Assembly: GCA_046350355.1 (NCBI GenBank)
Contig: JAXMAN010000003.1
Span: 310,001 to 374,000 of the forward strand
DNA: 64,000 nt
Origin: UBA966 sp046350355
Lineage (GTDB): Bacteria; Planctomycetota; Phycisphaerae; Phycisphaerales; SM1A02
Direction of reading: 5' to 3'
Under the pieces are notes generated by a model that saw nothing but the letters and a program-made list of their open reading frames with translations, was not told where the DNA came from and did no database searches. Positions 48,969 to 58,551 of this stretch are shown here, one piece after another. Every line of letters begins with the position of its first letter. The stretch's first letter is position 1. The translations under genes and the position numbers were made by a program.

Positions 48969-50519
48969 ATGCACGACCCCACGCCCGACGCACTCGAGCT
49001 GGCGACGCTACCGGCGCAGGTCCGCGAGAGCCCGCTCTTCAGCCCCGACCTCGCGCCGGTGCCGGCGGCGCGGCGCACCTGGACGACCTACAACTTCGCC
49101 GCGCTGTGGATCAGCATGGCGCACTGCATCCCGACCTACCTGCTCGCGGGCGGGCTCATCGCGCTGGGCATGAACTGGTGGCAGGCGCTGCTGACGATCG
49201 GGCTGGGCAACCTCATCGTGCTCGTGCCGATCCTCCTCAACGCGCACCCGGGCACCAAGTACGGCATCCCGTTTCCTGTGCTCGCGCGCGCGAGCTTCGG
49301 CACCGCGGGCGCGAACGTCCCCGCCTTCCTGCGCGCGGTCGTCGCGTGCGGCTGGTTCGGCATCCAGACCTACCTCGGCGGCGAGGCGGTGCGCACCTTC
49401 CTCGTCGCGGCCTGGCCCGACTTCGCGCACCTGGGCGGCGACCTCACGCTGCTGGGCCTCTCGGTCCCCTCGGCGATCACCTTCCTCCTCTTCTGGGCGA
49501 TCAACATCGGCGTCGTCTGCTACGGCATGAACGCGGTGCGCGTCTTCGAGAACTGGTCCGCTCCGCTGGTGCTGCTGATGGCGCTCGTGCTGCTGGTGTG
49601 GCTCGTCGGGCGCAGCGGGCTCGGGCCGATCTTCGAGAAGCCCTCTGCCTTCGCGGACTTCGGCGCCTTCTGGAAGGTCTTCGTCCCCTCGCTCACGGGC
49701 ATGATCGGCTTCTGGGCGACGCTCAGCCTGAACATCCCCGACTTCACGCGCTACGGCCGCGGCCAGCGCGAGCAGATGATCGGCCAGACCCTCGGCCTGC
49801 CCACCACGATGATCGTCTTCAGCGCGATGGCGGTCGTCATCACCAGCGCGGCGCAGGCGCTGCTCTCCGGGACCGATCCCGCGAAGCTCTGGGATCCCGT
49901 CGTCGTGCTCTCGCAGATCACCAGCCCGACGCCGCCCGCGGGAATGGAGGCGCCGCTCATCGCCTCGCCCGCGACGCGCTTCGTCGTCGCGCTGCTGAGC
50001 CTGGTCGGCGTGGCCGTCGCGACGCTGGCGACCAACATCGCGGCGAACGTCGTCGGTCCCGCCAACGACTTCGCGCACATGGCGCCGCGCCTGATCAGCT
50101 TCCGCACCGGCGGCATCGTCACCGGCGTCGTGGGCATCCTGATCATGCCCTGGAAGCTGCTGGGCTCCGCGGACGCGTACATCTTCGAGTGGCTCGTCGG
50201 CTACTCCGCGCTGCTGGGCCCGATCGCGGGCATCATGATCGCGGACTACTGGGTGCTGCGCCGGCGCGAGCTGGACATCGTCGAGCTCTACCGCCCCGAC
50301 GGCATCTACCGCCGCGTGCACTGGGCGGGCGTCGCGGCGCTCGCGCTGGGCGTCGCGCCCAACGTGCCGGGATTCCTGGGTGCGGTGAAGCGCTGGGATC
50401 CGCCCGCCTACTTCGTGGCGATCTATCCCTACGCGTGGTTCATTGGCTTCGCGGTGGGCTTCGCGGCGTACCTGCTGCTGGCCCGTCGGCCCGCGCGCGC
50501 CGGCGCCGTCACGGCGTGA
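48969..50519 (+). CDS. NCS1-family nucleobase/hydantoin transporter
   Basis: The 516-residue protein has about 12 membrane helices. It shows the NCS1 features TYNFAALWISMAHCIPTYLLAG (key part NFAALWISM), GIPFPVLARASFG and GWFGIQTYLGG, in which the Trp and Gln correspond to substrate-contacting positions of the hydantoin transporter Mhp1. LNIPDFTRY is also typical. It probably imports uracil, cytosine, dihydropyrimidines or hydantoins. It is convergent with, and overlaps by 11 bp, the last gene of the pyrimidine catabolic operon. Confidence 0.88.
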   Translation: MHDPTPDALELATLPAQVRESPLFSPDLAPVPAARRTWTTYNFAALWISMAHCIPTYLLAGGLIALGMNWWQALLTIGLGNLIVLVPILLNAHPGTKYGIPFPVLARASFGTAGANVPAFLRAVVACGWFGIQTYLGGEAVRTFLVAAWPDFAHLGGDLTLLGLSVPSAITFLLFWAINIGVVCYGMNAVRVFENWSAPLVLLMALVLLVWLVGRSGLGPIFEKPSAFADFGAFWKVFVPSLTGMIGFWATLSLNIPDFTRYGRGQREQMIGQTLGLPTTMIVFSAMAVVITSAAQALLSGTDPAKLWDPVVVLSQITSPTPPAGMEAPLIASPATRFVVALLSLVGVAVATLATNIAANVVGPANDFAHMAPRLISFRTGGIVTGVVGILIMPWKLLGSADAYIFEWLVGYSALLGPIAGIMIADYWVLRRRELDIVELYRPDGIYRRVHWAGVAALALGVAPNVPGFLGAVKRWDPPAYFVAIYPYAWFIGFAVGFAAYLLLARRPARAGAVTA

Positions 50520-51879
50520 AGGCCGCGTCGGTGATCGCGAGCGCGCGGTCGATGATGCCGAAGGCCTCGTCCATCTGCGCCTCGTCGATGCAGAGCGGGG
50601 GATTGCACATCACCGTGCTCCACTGCAGCATCGTGAAGAGCCCGTTGTCGCGCAGGAACTTGCCGAGCTGCGCCATCGCGGGGTGCGAGCCGCCGTAGGG
50701 GACCAGCCGGTCGCCCGCGGCGTTGCGGCGCAGCTCGATCGTGCCGAAGAGGCCGATGTTGCGGTGCTCCTTCACGCTGCGGTGGCGCGCCGCCATGCGC
50801 TCCATGTGGCCGCGCATCACCTCGCCCATGCGCGCGCTGCGCTCGACGAGCTTCTCCTCGACGACCACCTCGACCGCCGCGAGCGCCGCGGCCAGGCACA
50901 TCGGGTGCGCGTTGTAGGTGAGGCCGCCCCAGAAGACGTTCTCGCGGAAGTGCGCGGCGATGCGGTCGCTCACGGCCATCGCGCCCAGCGGCAGGTAGCT
51001 GCTGGTGAGACCCTTCGCCATCGTGCAGATGTCGGGCACGATGCCGCCGTGCTCGAAGGCGAACATCTTGCCCGTGCGGCCGAAGCCGCACATGACCTCG
51101 TCGCAGACCAGCAGGATGCCGTGGCGCGAGAGCAGCTCCTTCAGCCCCTGCAGGTAGCCGCGCGGCGGCGGCAGGATGCCGTTGGTCCCGGTGACCGTCT
51201 CGATGAACATCGCCGCGATGTTCGAGGGCCCCTCGTAGGCGATGACCTCCTCCAGGTAGCGCAGGTTGTTGCGCGTGATCTCCGCGTCGTCGGTCCCGAA
51301 GCTGTAGTCGTAGGGGCGCGGGTCGAGCACGCGCACGACGCCGGGCATGCCGGGCTCGGTCGGCCAGCGGCGCGGGTCGCCGGTGAGCGAGATCGCGCCG
51401 TTGGTCGCGCCGTGGTAGCTGCGGTAGCGCGCGAGGATCTTGTGCCGGCCGGTGAAGAGGCGCGCGGCCTTGATGGCGTTCTCGTTCGCCTCGGCGCCGC
51501 CCAGGGTGTAGAAGAAGGTGTTGAGGTCGCCGGGCACGAGCTGCGCCAGCCGCGTGGAGAGGCGCGCGCGGATCTCGGTGGCCATGCCGGGGTAGGCGTA
51601 GGGGAGCGTCGCCGCCTGCTCCTGGATCGCGCGCACGACCTTGGGGTGGCCGTGGCCGATGTTGACGCTCATGAGCTGGCTGTTGAAGTCGATCCAGCGC
51701 TGCCCCTCGGGGCCGAAGAGGTAGATCCCCTCGGCGCGCGCGACGGGGATCGGGTCCACCTTGCCCGTGGCGCTCCACGAGAAGAGCGAGTGCTTCAGGC
51801 ACTCCTCGACCATCTGCTTCGAGCCCATTCCCGCGCGGGGAGCGTGCGTCCCGGCGGCCGTCGTCGCGTCGTCGTGCAT
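50509..51879 (-). CDS. Class III omega-aminotransferase, probably beta-alanine:pyruvate type
   Basis: This 456-residue PLP enzyme has the cofactor Lys in MAKGLTSSYLPLGA (about residue 288), the Asp in VCDEVMCGFGRTG, and TLGGAEANENAIKAAR for phosphate binding. As the last gene of a pyrimidine catabolic operon, it most likely converts beta-alanine (or beta-aminoisobutyrate) to the semialdehyde that the adjoining dehydrogenase uses; taurine or putrescine aminotransferase activity is the alternative. An AAGGAG site lies 6 nt before the ATG. Confidence 0.85.
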   Translation of the reverse strand: MHDDATTAAGTHAPRAGMGSKQMVEECLKHSLFSWSATGKVDPIPVARAEGIYLFGPEGQRWIDFNSQLMSVNIGHGHPKVVRAIQEQAATLPYAYPGMATEIRARLSTRLAQLVPGDLNTFFYTLGGAEANENAIKAARLFTGRHKILARYRSYHGATNGAISLTGDPRRWPTEPGMPGVVRVLDPRPYDYSFGTDDAEITRNNLRYLEEVIAYEGPSNIAAMFIETVTGTNGILPPPRGYLQGLKELLSRHGILLVCDEVMCGFGRTGKMFAFEHGGIVPDICTMAKGLTSSYLPLGAMAVSDRIAAHFRENVFWGGLTYNAHPMCLAAALAAVEVVVEEKLVERSARMGEVMRGHMERMAARHRSVKEHRNIGLFGTIELRRNAAGDRLVPYGGSHPAMAQLGKFLRDNGLFTMLQWSTVMCNPPLCIDEAQMDEAFGIIDRALAITDAAFTP

Positions 51880-51913
51880 GCGTCTCTCCTTGTGGCTGCG
51901 CGCGCGGGCGCGG

Positions 51914-53431
51914 TCAGCTCATCCAGTTCTGGTCGCGCTGGAGCGCCCACTTGCTGGTGATCTTGCGCTGGCGCGTCCAGAAGCGGTAGCCGTCCCAGCC
52001 GGTGATGTTGCCGCTGCCGAAGCAGCTGTCGTTCCAGCCGCCGAAGCCGAAGGGCTCGCGCGGCACGGGCACGCCCACGTTCACGCCGCACATGCCCGCC
52101 TCCACGCGCGCCATCGCGCGGCGGGCGATGTCGCCGCTGCTGGTGTAGACGCTGCTGGCGTTGCCGTAGGGGTTGGCGTTCTCGATCTCCAGCGCGCGCT
52201 CGAGCGTGGGCACGCGCACGATGCTCAGCACCGGGCCGAAGATCTCCTCGCGCGCGGCGGGCATCTGCGGGGAGCAGTGGTCGATGATCGTGGGCCCGAT
52301 CCAGAAGCCGCCCGCGTCGCCGCGCGCCTGGCGGCCGTCGAGCACGACCTTCGCGCCGTCGCGCTGCGCCTGGTCGATGCAGCCGGCGATGCGGTCGCGC
52401 GCGGCCTGCGTCGTGACGGGGCCGAGGTCGCGTCCCGTCTGCATCCTCGCGGCGCGCTCGCGCACCGCGTCGAGGATGTGGTCGACCTCGCCGACGGCCA
52501 GGAGCACGCTCGCGGCCATGCAGCGCTGCCCCGCGCAGCCGGTGAAGCTGGCGACGACGTTCTCCGCCGTGAGCCCGACGTCCGCGTCGGGGACGACGAT
52601 GAGGTGGTTCTTCGCGCCGCCCAGGCAGAGCGCGCGCTTTCCCTGGCCGCAGGCGCGCCCGTAGACCGCGCGCGCCACGCGCGTGCTGCCCACGAAGCCG
52701 ACCGCGTGGATGCCGGGGTGGTCGCAGATCGCCTCGACGACCTCGCGGCCGCCCTGCACGACGCTGAAGACGCCGTCGGGCAGCCCCGCCTCCTGCAGCA
52801 GCTCCGCCAGGCGCATCGTCGAGAGCGGCACGCGCTCGCTGGGCTTGAGGATGAAGGCGTTGCCGCCAACGAGCGCCTGCGGCAGCATCCACAGCGGCAC
52901 CATGAGCGGGAAGTTGAAGGGGACGATGCCCGCGACGACGCCCAGCGGCGCGTAGACGATCTCGCACGCCACGCCGCGGCTCACCTCGAGCTGGTTGCCC
53001 GCGGCGATGTTGGGGAGCGAGCAGCCGTACTCCAGGCACTCGATGCCCTTCTCGACCTCGGCCTTCGCCTCGCCGAAGAGCTTGCCGTTCTCGTGGCTCA
53101 CGAGCCAGCTCAGCTCGTCGATGTGGCGCAGCATGAGCTCGCGCGTGCGGTAGAGGACGTGCGCGCGGTCGCGGATGGGAAGATCGCCCCAGGCGCGCTG
53201 CGCGGCGCGGGCGGACTGCACGGCCTCGTCGACGTCCTTCGCGCCGCCCAGGTGCACGCGCGCCATCGCGCGGCCGTGGCGGGGGTTGAGCACCTCCTGC
53301 ACGCCCGACGGCTGCACCGGATCGCGCCAGCGGCCGCCGATGAAGTTGCGGGCGTCGTGCCAGGGGGCGAAGGCGTCGCCGGTGGCGGTGAAGGGACCCA
53401 GGCGCGCGGGCGCGGCGGTGGAGGTGCTCAC
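51914..53431 (-). CDS. mmsA: CoA-acylating methylmalonate/malonate semialdehyde dehydrogenase
   Basis: The 505-residue aldehyde dehydrogenase has the Asn of PFNFPLMVP and the catalytic Cys in GCAGQRCMA (near residues 296-302), whose context is typical of MmsA. NFIGGRW at the N-terminus and GGWNDSCFGSGNITG near the C-terminus agree. It turns malonate semialdehyde into acetyl-CoA, or methylmalonate semialdehyde into propionyl-CoA. The GTG start overlaps the hydantoinase stop by 4 nt. Confidence 0.88.
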   Translation of the reverse strand: MSTSTAAPARLGPFTATGDAFAPWHDARNFIGGRWRDPVQPSGVQEVLNPRHGRAMARVHLGGAKDVDEAVQSARAAQRAWGDLPIRDRAHVLYRTRELMLRHIDELSWLVSHENGKLFGEAKAEVEKGIECLEYGCSLPNIAAGNQLEVSRGVACEIVYAPLGVVAGIVPFNFPLMVPLWMLPQALVGGNAFILKPSERVPLSTMRLAELLQEAGLPDGVFSVVQGGREVVEAICDHPGIHAVGFVGSTRVARAVYGRACGQGKRALCLGGAKNHLIVVPDADVGLTAENVVASFTGCAGQRCMAASVLLAVGEVDHILDAVRERAARMQTGRDLGPVTTQAARDRIAGCIDQAQRDGAKVVLDGRQARGDAGGFWIGPTIIDHCSPQMPAAREEIFGPVLSIVRVPTLERALEIENANPYGNASSVYTSSGDIARRAMARVEAGMCGVNVGVPVPREPFGFGGWNDSCFGSGNITGWDGYRFWTRQRKITSKWALQRDQNWMS

Positions 53432-54882
53432 GGGACGAACTCCTGGCGCTCGACGGCGGTGGGGGCGAAATGCGCGTTGCGCAGCGTCTGGCTGCGCGCG
53501 GCGGCGCCGAAGCAGGGCCGAGGGATGTATCGGCCATGTCCCTCCTGCGCGTGCAGGCGGCCGTCCTTCCAGACGACGCTGCCGCGGCTGATGGTGACCG
53601 CGGCGGCGCCCGTGACCTGCATTCCCTCGAAGATGCTGAAGTCGTTGCGCGAGTGGTGCGTCGCGACGCCCAGCGTGCGCGTCGCGCCGGGGTCCCAGAC
53701 GACCAGGTCCGCGTCCGCGCCGGGCAGGATCGTGCCCTTGCGCGGGTGGATGTTGAAGATGCGCGCCGCGTTGGTGCTGGTGGCGGCGACGAACTCGCTG
53801 GGCGTGATGCGCCCGGTGCGCACGCCGTGGTGCCAGAGGACGCTCATGCGCTCCTCGAGTCCGCCGGTGCCGTTGGGGATGCGGCGGAAGTCGTCCTTGC
53901 CCATCGCCTTCTGCGGCGTGCGGAAGGTGCAGTGGTCGGTGCCGATGACCTCGATCGTGCCGCCCTGCAGGCCGCCCCAGAGCGCCTGCTGGTGCTCCGG
54001 CGCGCGGAAAGGCGGGCTCATCACATGGTGCGCCGCGTGGCGCCAGTCGGGGCTGCGGTAGACGGAGTCGTCGATCACCAGGTGCTGCACGAGCGATTCG
54101 CCGTAGACGCGGTGGCCCGCGAGCTTCGCGCGCGCGATCGCCTCCATCGCCTGCCGGCAGCTCGTGTGCACCACGTAGAGCGGCACGCCCACGACGGCCG
54201 CGATCTGGCAGGCGCGATTGGCGGCCTCCCCCTCGACCTCGGGCGGGCGCGAGAGCGGGTGCCCCTCCGGGCCGTGGATGCCGCGCGCGAAGGTCTCCTC
54301 CTGCATGCGCAGCACCAGGTCGCCGTTCTCCGCGTGCACCATGCAGATCGCGCCGAGCTCGCGCGCGCGCTCGAAGCTGGCGATGAGCGTCGCGTCGTCG
54401 ACCATGATGGCGTTCTTGTACGCCATGAAGTGCTTGAAGCTGTTGATGCCGTGCTCGCGGCAGAGCACGCCCATCTCCTCGTGCACCTGCGGGCCCCACC
54501 AGGTGACGGCCATGTGGAAGGAGTAGTCCGTCGCCGCCTTGCGCGCGCGCTCGCGCCAGGCGCGGTACGCCTCCAGCAGCGACTGCTGCGGCGCGGGGAT
54601 CACGAAGTCGACGATCATCGTCGTGCCGCCCGCCGCGGCGCACGCGGTGCCGGAGTGGAAGTCGTCCACGCTCACCGTGCCCATGAAGGGCAGCTCCATG
54701 TGCACGTGCGGGTCGATGCCGCCGGGCATGAGGAGCGCGCCCCCCGCGTCCAGCACCTGGCAGCCCGCGGGCGCGTCCAGGCGCTCGCCGACGGCCGCGA
54801 TGGTCTCGCCCGAGACGAGCACCTCCGCGCGGCGCTCGCCCTGCGCGGTGACGACGGTCGCGCCCTTGATCAGCATCGACAT
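53428..54882 (-). CDS. hydA: Dihydropyrimidinase (D-hydantoinase)
   Basis: The 484-residue amidohydrolase has the metal ligands HVH (near residue 60), the Lys that becomes carbamylated in SFKHFMAYKN (near 150), His in MVHAENGD, His in YVVHTS and Asp in GTDHCTF. It opens dihydrouracil to N-carbamoyl-beta-alanine, the second step of the reductive pathway. AAGGAG lies 7 nt before the ATG. Confidence 0.92.
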   Translation of the reverse strand: MSMLIKGATVVTAQGERRAEVLVSGETIAAVGERLDAPAGCQVLDAGGALLMPGGIDPHVHMELPFMGTVSVDDFHSGTACAAAGGTTMIVDFVIPAPQQSLLEAYRAWRERARKAATDYSFHMAVTWWGPQVHEEMGVLCREHGINSFKHFMAYKNAIMVDDATLIASFERARELGAICMVHAENGDLVLRMQEETFARGIHGPEGHPLSRPPEVEGEAANRACQIAAVVGVPLYVVHTSCRQAMEAIARAKLAGHRVYGESLVQHLVIDDSVYRSPDWRHAAHHVMSPPFRAPEHQQALWGGLQGGTIEVIGTDHCTFRTPQKAMGKDDFRRIPNGTGGLEERMSVLWHHGVRTGRITPSEFVAATSTNAARIFNIHPRKGTILPGADADLVVWDPGATRTLGVATHHSRNDFSIFEGMQVTGAAAVTISRGSVVWKDGRLHAQEGHGRYIPRPCFGAAARSQTLRNAHFAPTAVERQEFVP

Positions 54883-54910
54883 GGGAAGGCTCCTTGCGCG
54901 CGCGGCGCGG

Positions 54911-55780
54911 TCAGTGCGCGGTGATCTCGCCGTACGCCTCGGGGCGACGGTCGCGGAAGAACTGCCAAGTGTTGCGCACCTGCTCGATCATGCCCAGGTC
55001 CAGGTCGTGGACCAGGAGCTCGTCCTGGTCCTCGCTGGCCTGCGCCAGGATCTCGCCGCGCGGATTGACGAAGTAGCTGGTCCCGTAGAACTTGCCGATG
55101 TTCCAGGGCGCCTCGGTGCCGACGCGGTTGATGCAGCCCATGAAGTAGCCGTTGGCGACCGCGTGCGCGGGCTGCTCGATCTTCCAGATGTACTGCGAGA
55201 GGCCCGCGACCGTCGCGGAGGGATTGAAGACGATCTCCGCGCCGTTGAGCCCCAGGCAGCGCGCGCCCTCGGGGAAGTGGCGGTCGTAGCAGATGTAGAC
55301 GCCGATGGTCGCGTACTTGGTGCGGAAGACCGGGTAGCCGCCGGTGCCCGGCTTGAAGAAGAACTTCTCCCAGAAGCCCGGGTTCACCTGCGGGATGTGC
55401 TGCTTGCGGTACTTGCCCAGGTAGGTGCCGTCGGCGTCGTAGACGGCGGCGGTGTTGTAGTAGACGCCGGTCATCTCGCGCTCGTAGACGGGGACGATCA
55501 CCGCCATCGCGTGCTTGCGCGCGGCGGCGGCGATGAGGTCGGTCGTCGGGCCGGGGACGGGCTCGGCGGCCTCGTACCAGCGCGGGCTCTGGCTCGGGCA
55601 GAAGTAGGGGCCGTTGAAGATCTCCTGCAGGCAGAGGATCTGCACGCCGCGGCGGCCGGCCTCCTCGATGAATCGCAGGTGCTTCTCCACCATCGCCTTC
55701 TGGATCTCGGCGATGGGGCGGCTCTCGTCGTTGATGGGGTTGCTGCACTGGATGAGGCCGCAGCGGACGATCTTGCTCAT
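54911..55780 (-). CDS. Beta-ureidopropionase (nitrilase superfamily)
   Basis: The 289-residue product has the nitrilase Glu-Lys-Cys triad: Glu in CLQEIFNGPYF, Lys in GKYRKQHIP and Cys in YICYDRHFPEG. FWEKFFFKPG and the PEAYGEI C-terminus fit beta-ureidopropionase and N-carbamoyl hydrolases. It releases beta-alanine, CO2 and ammonia. The start (MSKIVRCG) has AGGAG 5 nt upstream; a longer reading frame continues upstream without such a site. Confidence 0.9.
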   Translation of the reverse strand: MSKIVRCGLIQCSNPINDESRPIAEIQKAMVEKHLRFIEEAGRRGVQILCLQEIFNGPYFCPSQSPRWYEAAEPVPGPTTDLIAAAARKHAMAVIVPVYEREMTGVYYNTAAVYDADGTYLGKYRKQHIPQVNPGFWEKFFFKPGTGGYPVFRTKYATIGVYICYDRHFPEGARCLGLNGAEIVFNPSATVAGLSQYIWKIEQPAHAVANGYFMGCINRVGTEAPWNIGKFYGTSYFVNPRGEILAQASEDQDELLVHDLDLGMIEQVRNTWQFFRDRRPEAYGEITAH

Positions 55781-55835
55781 GCGTGCTCCTGGATGGTGGC
55801 GCGCGCCCGCGGACCGGCCGCGGCGCGCCGGCGCG

Positions 55836-57104
55836 TCAGTGCGCGCCCTTCTTGGGGCGCAGCGTCGCGCCCTGCTGGACATGGTCGTTCCACGAGGCGG
55901 GGGGATAGCCGTTCTCCACGCGCTCCATGGCGATGCAGTCGGGGACCGGGCAGACGATCTGGCAGAGGTTGCAGCCGACGCACTCGGACTCGTCGACGCG
56001 CGGCACGCGCGTGCCGGCGACGGGGTGGATGCACTGGTGCGCGCCGTCGTGGCACGCGGCGACGCAGAGCTGGCAGCCGATGCAGCGCGACGCGTCGATG
56101 CGCGCGACCGTCTCGTGGTTGAGGTCGAGCTGCCCCCACTCGCGGAAGGCGGGGACCGCCTTGCCGACCATCTGCGCGACGCTCGTGAAGCCCTTCGCGT
56201 CCATGTAGTCGGAGAGTCCCTGCTTCATGTCCTCGACGATGCGGTAGCCGCGCAGCATGACCTCGGTGCAGACCTGCACGCTGCTGCTGCCCAGCAGGAT
56301 GAACTCGACCGCGTCGCGCCAGTTGCAGACGCCGCCGATGCCGCTGATGGGCAGCCCGAAGGCCGGATCGCGCGCGAGCTCCGCGACCATGTGCAGCGCG
56401 ATCGGCTTGACGGCCGCGCCGCAGTAGCCGCCGTTGGTGCTCGCGCCTGCGACCACCGGCTGCGGAACGAAGCGGTCGATGTCCACGCCGATGATGCTCT
56501 TGATGGTGTTGATCAGGCTGACGCCGTGCGCGCCGCCGCGCCGCGCGGCCATGCCGTGCGGGAGGATGTCGGTGACGTTGGGCGTGAGCTTCACCAGCAC
56601 GGGGACGGTGCTGTACTGCACCGCCCACGCGGTGATGCGCTCGTTCACGGCGGGCTCCTGCCCGACCGCGCTGCCCATGCCGCGCTCGCACATGCCGTGC
56701 GGGCAGCCGAAGTTGAGCTCGATGCCGTCCGCGCCCGCGTCGATGGAGCGCGCGATGATCTCGCGCCACTCCTGCTGCGTCTCCACCATCAGGCTCACGA
56801 CGAGCGCGTGCCTGGGGAAGAGGCGCTTGGTCTCGCGGATCTCGCGGAAGTTGGTCTCCAGCGGCCGGTCGGTGATGAGCTCGATGTTGTTGAAGCCCGC
56901 GCCCTGCACGCCGCGGATCGTGTGGCCGCCGAAGCGGCTGCTCACGTTCTGGATCGGCGTGCCGAGGGTCTTCCAGACGGCGCCGCCCCAGCCGGCCTCG
57001 AAGGCGCGCTGCACCTGCAGGCCGCTGTTGGCCGGCGGCGCGCTCGCCAGCCAGAAGGGATTGGGGCTGGCGATGCCGGCGCAGACGGTCGAGAGGTCAG
57101 CCAT
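55836..57104 (-). CDS. preA: NAD-dependent dihydropyrimidine dehydrogenase, subunit PreA
   Basis: The 422-residue product has an N-terminal dihydroorotate-dehydrogenase-like FMN barrel with the active-site segment NFGCPHGMCERGMGSAVGQ (Asn and Cys match the catalytic pair of mammalian dihydropyrimidine dehydrogenase), KLTPNVTDI, and a C-terminal 2x[4Fe-4S] domain (CIGCQLCVAACHDG, CVGCNLCQIVCP). It reduces uracil and thymine, or runs in reverse, with PreT. Its start overlaps the preT end by 8 nt. AGGAG precedes the ATG. Confidence 0.94.
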   Translation of the reverse strand: MADLSTVCAGIASPNPFWLASAPPANSGLQVQRAFEAGWGGAVWKTLGTPIQNVSSRFGGHTIRGVQGAGFNNIELITDRPLETNFREIRETKRLFPRHALVVSLMVETQQEWREIIARSIDAGADGIELNFGCPHGMCERGMGSAVGQEPAVNERITAWAVQYSTVPVLVKLTPNVTDILPHGMAARRGGAHGVSLINTIKSIIGVDIDRFVPQPVVAGASTNGGYCGAAVKPIALHMVAELARDPAFGLPISGIGGVCNWRDAVEFILLGSSSVQVCTEVMLRGYRIVEDMKQGLSDYMDAKGFTSVAQMVGKAVPAFREWGQLDLNHETVARIDASRCIGCQLCVAACHDGAHQCIHPVAGTRVPRVDESECVGCNLCQIVCPVPDCIAMERVENGYPPASWNDHVQQGATLRPKKGAH

Positions 57105-58470
57105 GCGCGTCTCCTGCGGCGCGGCGCGCGCCCGGCGGGGCGGCGCCTGCGGCGGCGCCTGCGCCTGCGCCCGCGCCCAGCGCGGCGTCGATGGCGATCG
57201 CGGCGCGCTTGCCCTCGGCGGCCGCGTTCACGACCTCCTTGCCGCCGTTGGCGCAGTCGCCGCCGGCCCACCAGCCGCGGCGGCCGGTGAAGCCGTGCTC
57301 GTCGGTGAGCAGTCGGCCCTGCTCGATGCGCAGGCCTTCCAGCCCGGCGAAGAGCTCGCCCAGGCGCGACTGCCCGATCGCCACCAGCACCAGGTCGGCC
57401 TCCACCGTGAATTCCGTGCCCGGAATCGTGCGCTTTGCCTCGTCCAGGCGCACGCAGCGCACGCGCTCGACGCGCGCGTCGCCCTCGAAGGCCACCGGCA
57501 CCGCCTGCCAGACGGCGCGCGCGCCCTCGTCCAGCGCCGCGGAGAGCTCGTGCGCGTAGCCGCTGGCCGTCTCGCGCCGGCCGCGGTAGACGAGCGTCAC
57601 CTCCTCGATGCCCAGGCCGCGCGCCTCGCGCGCCGCGTCGAGCGCGGTGTTGCCGCCGCCCACGACGACGCACCGGCGCACGCCCGCCAGCTCCAGCGCG
57701 GTCATCTTCATGCGCTCGATCCACGAGACCGCGCCGAGCACGCCGGGCAGCTGCGCGCCGGGGACGCGCAGCATCGCGTCCTCGCCCAGCCCGACGCCGA
57801 CGAAGACCGCGTCGAAGCCGCGCTCGAGCTCCTGCAGCGTGATGTCGCGCCCGACCTCGACGCCGGTGCGCAGCTCGATGCCGCCGATGGCGAGCACCCA
57901 CTGCGCCTCCGCCACCGCGGTCTCCGCGCGCATCTTGTAGGGAGCGACGCCGGTGAGGTTCAGCCCGCCGACGTCCGCGCGCCGCTCGAAGATCGTGCAC
58001 GCGTGGCCGCGCACGCGCAGCTCGTGCGCGGCGGCCAGGCTCGCGGGCCCCGCGCCGATCAGCGCGACGCGTCGCCCCGTGGGCGCGCCCGCCTCGAAGA
58101 ATCGCCACCCCTCCTCCAGCGCGCGGTCGGTCGCGTGGCGCTGCAGCCGCCCGATCTGGATCGGCGGCTGGTCGAGGTGGTTGTAGACGCACGCGCCGAC
58201 GCAGAGCACCTCGACCGGGCAGACGCGCGCGCAGCTCGCGCCCAGGATGTTGCTCTGGAAGATGGTGCGGGCGCTGCCGCGGTCGTTGCCGCTGGCGATC
58301 TGCCGGATGAACTGCGGGATGTCGATGGCGGTCGGGCAGGCCGCGATGCAGGGCGCGTCGTGGCAGAAGAGGCAGCGGTTGGCCTCGGCGACCGCCTCGG
58401 ATGGCAGCAGCGGCAGCTTGAAGTCGCCGAAGGCCGTCTCGGAGCGTTGAGGAGCGAGGGATCCCGACAT
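57097..58470 (-). CDS. preT: NAD-dependent dihydropyrimidine dehydrogenase, subunit PreT
   Basis: The 457-residue product resembles the small subunit of glutamate synthase: two N-terminal Cys motifs for [4Fe-4S] clusters (CLFCHDAPCIAACP and CARVCPVEVLCVGAC), the FAD motif ALIGAGPASLAAA, the NAD motif VVVGGGNTALDAA and a C-terminal GGDCANGG. A low-complexity Gly/Ala/Pro tail ends it. It is the first gene of the catabolic operon. A TAGCCT box lies 16 nt before its ATG. Confidence 0.93.
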   Translation of the reverse strand: MSGSLAPQRSETAFGDFKLPLLPSEAVAEANRCLFCHDAPCIAACPTAIDIPQFIRQIASGNDRGSARTIFQSNILGASCARVCPVEVLCVGACVYNHLDQPPIQIGRLQRHATDRALEEGWRFFEAGAPTGRRVALIGAGPASLAAAHELRVRGHACTIFERRADVGGLNLTGVAPYKMRAETAVAEAQWVLAIGGIELRTGVEVGRDITLQELERGFDAVFVGVGLGEDAMLRVPGAQLPGVLGAVSWIERMKMTALELAGVRRCVVVGGGNTALDAAREARGLGIEEVTLVYRGRRETASGYAHELSAALDEGARAVWQAVPVAFEGDARVERVRCVRLDEAKRTIPGTEFTVEADLVLVAIGQSRLGELFAGLEGLRIEQGRLLTDEHGFTGRRGWWAGGDCANGGKEVVNAAAEGKRAAIAIDAALGAGAGAGAAAGAAPPGARRAAGDAHG

Positions 58471-58551
58471 GCGCAGCCGGACGCGAAGGCTACCGCACGA
58501 TGCGCGGTTGCCCTCGCGTCCGGCTGGAAGTCCGCCGGAGGATGTCGAGCG

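Noticed and set aside
51343..51362. Third copy of the gccgggcatgcc palindrome
   Set aside because: Only the core is shared; it lies inside the aminotransferase gene without A/T flanks and is not palindromic over its length.
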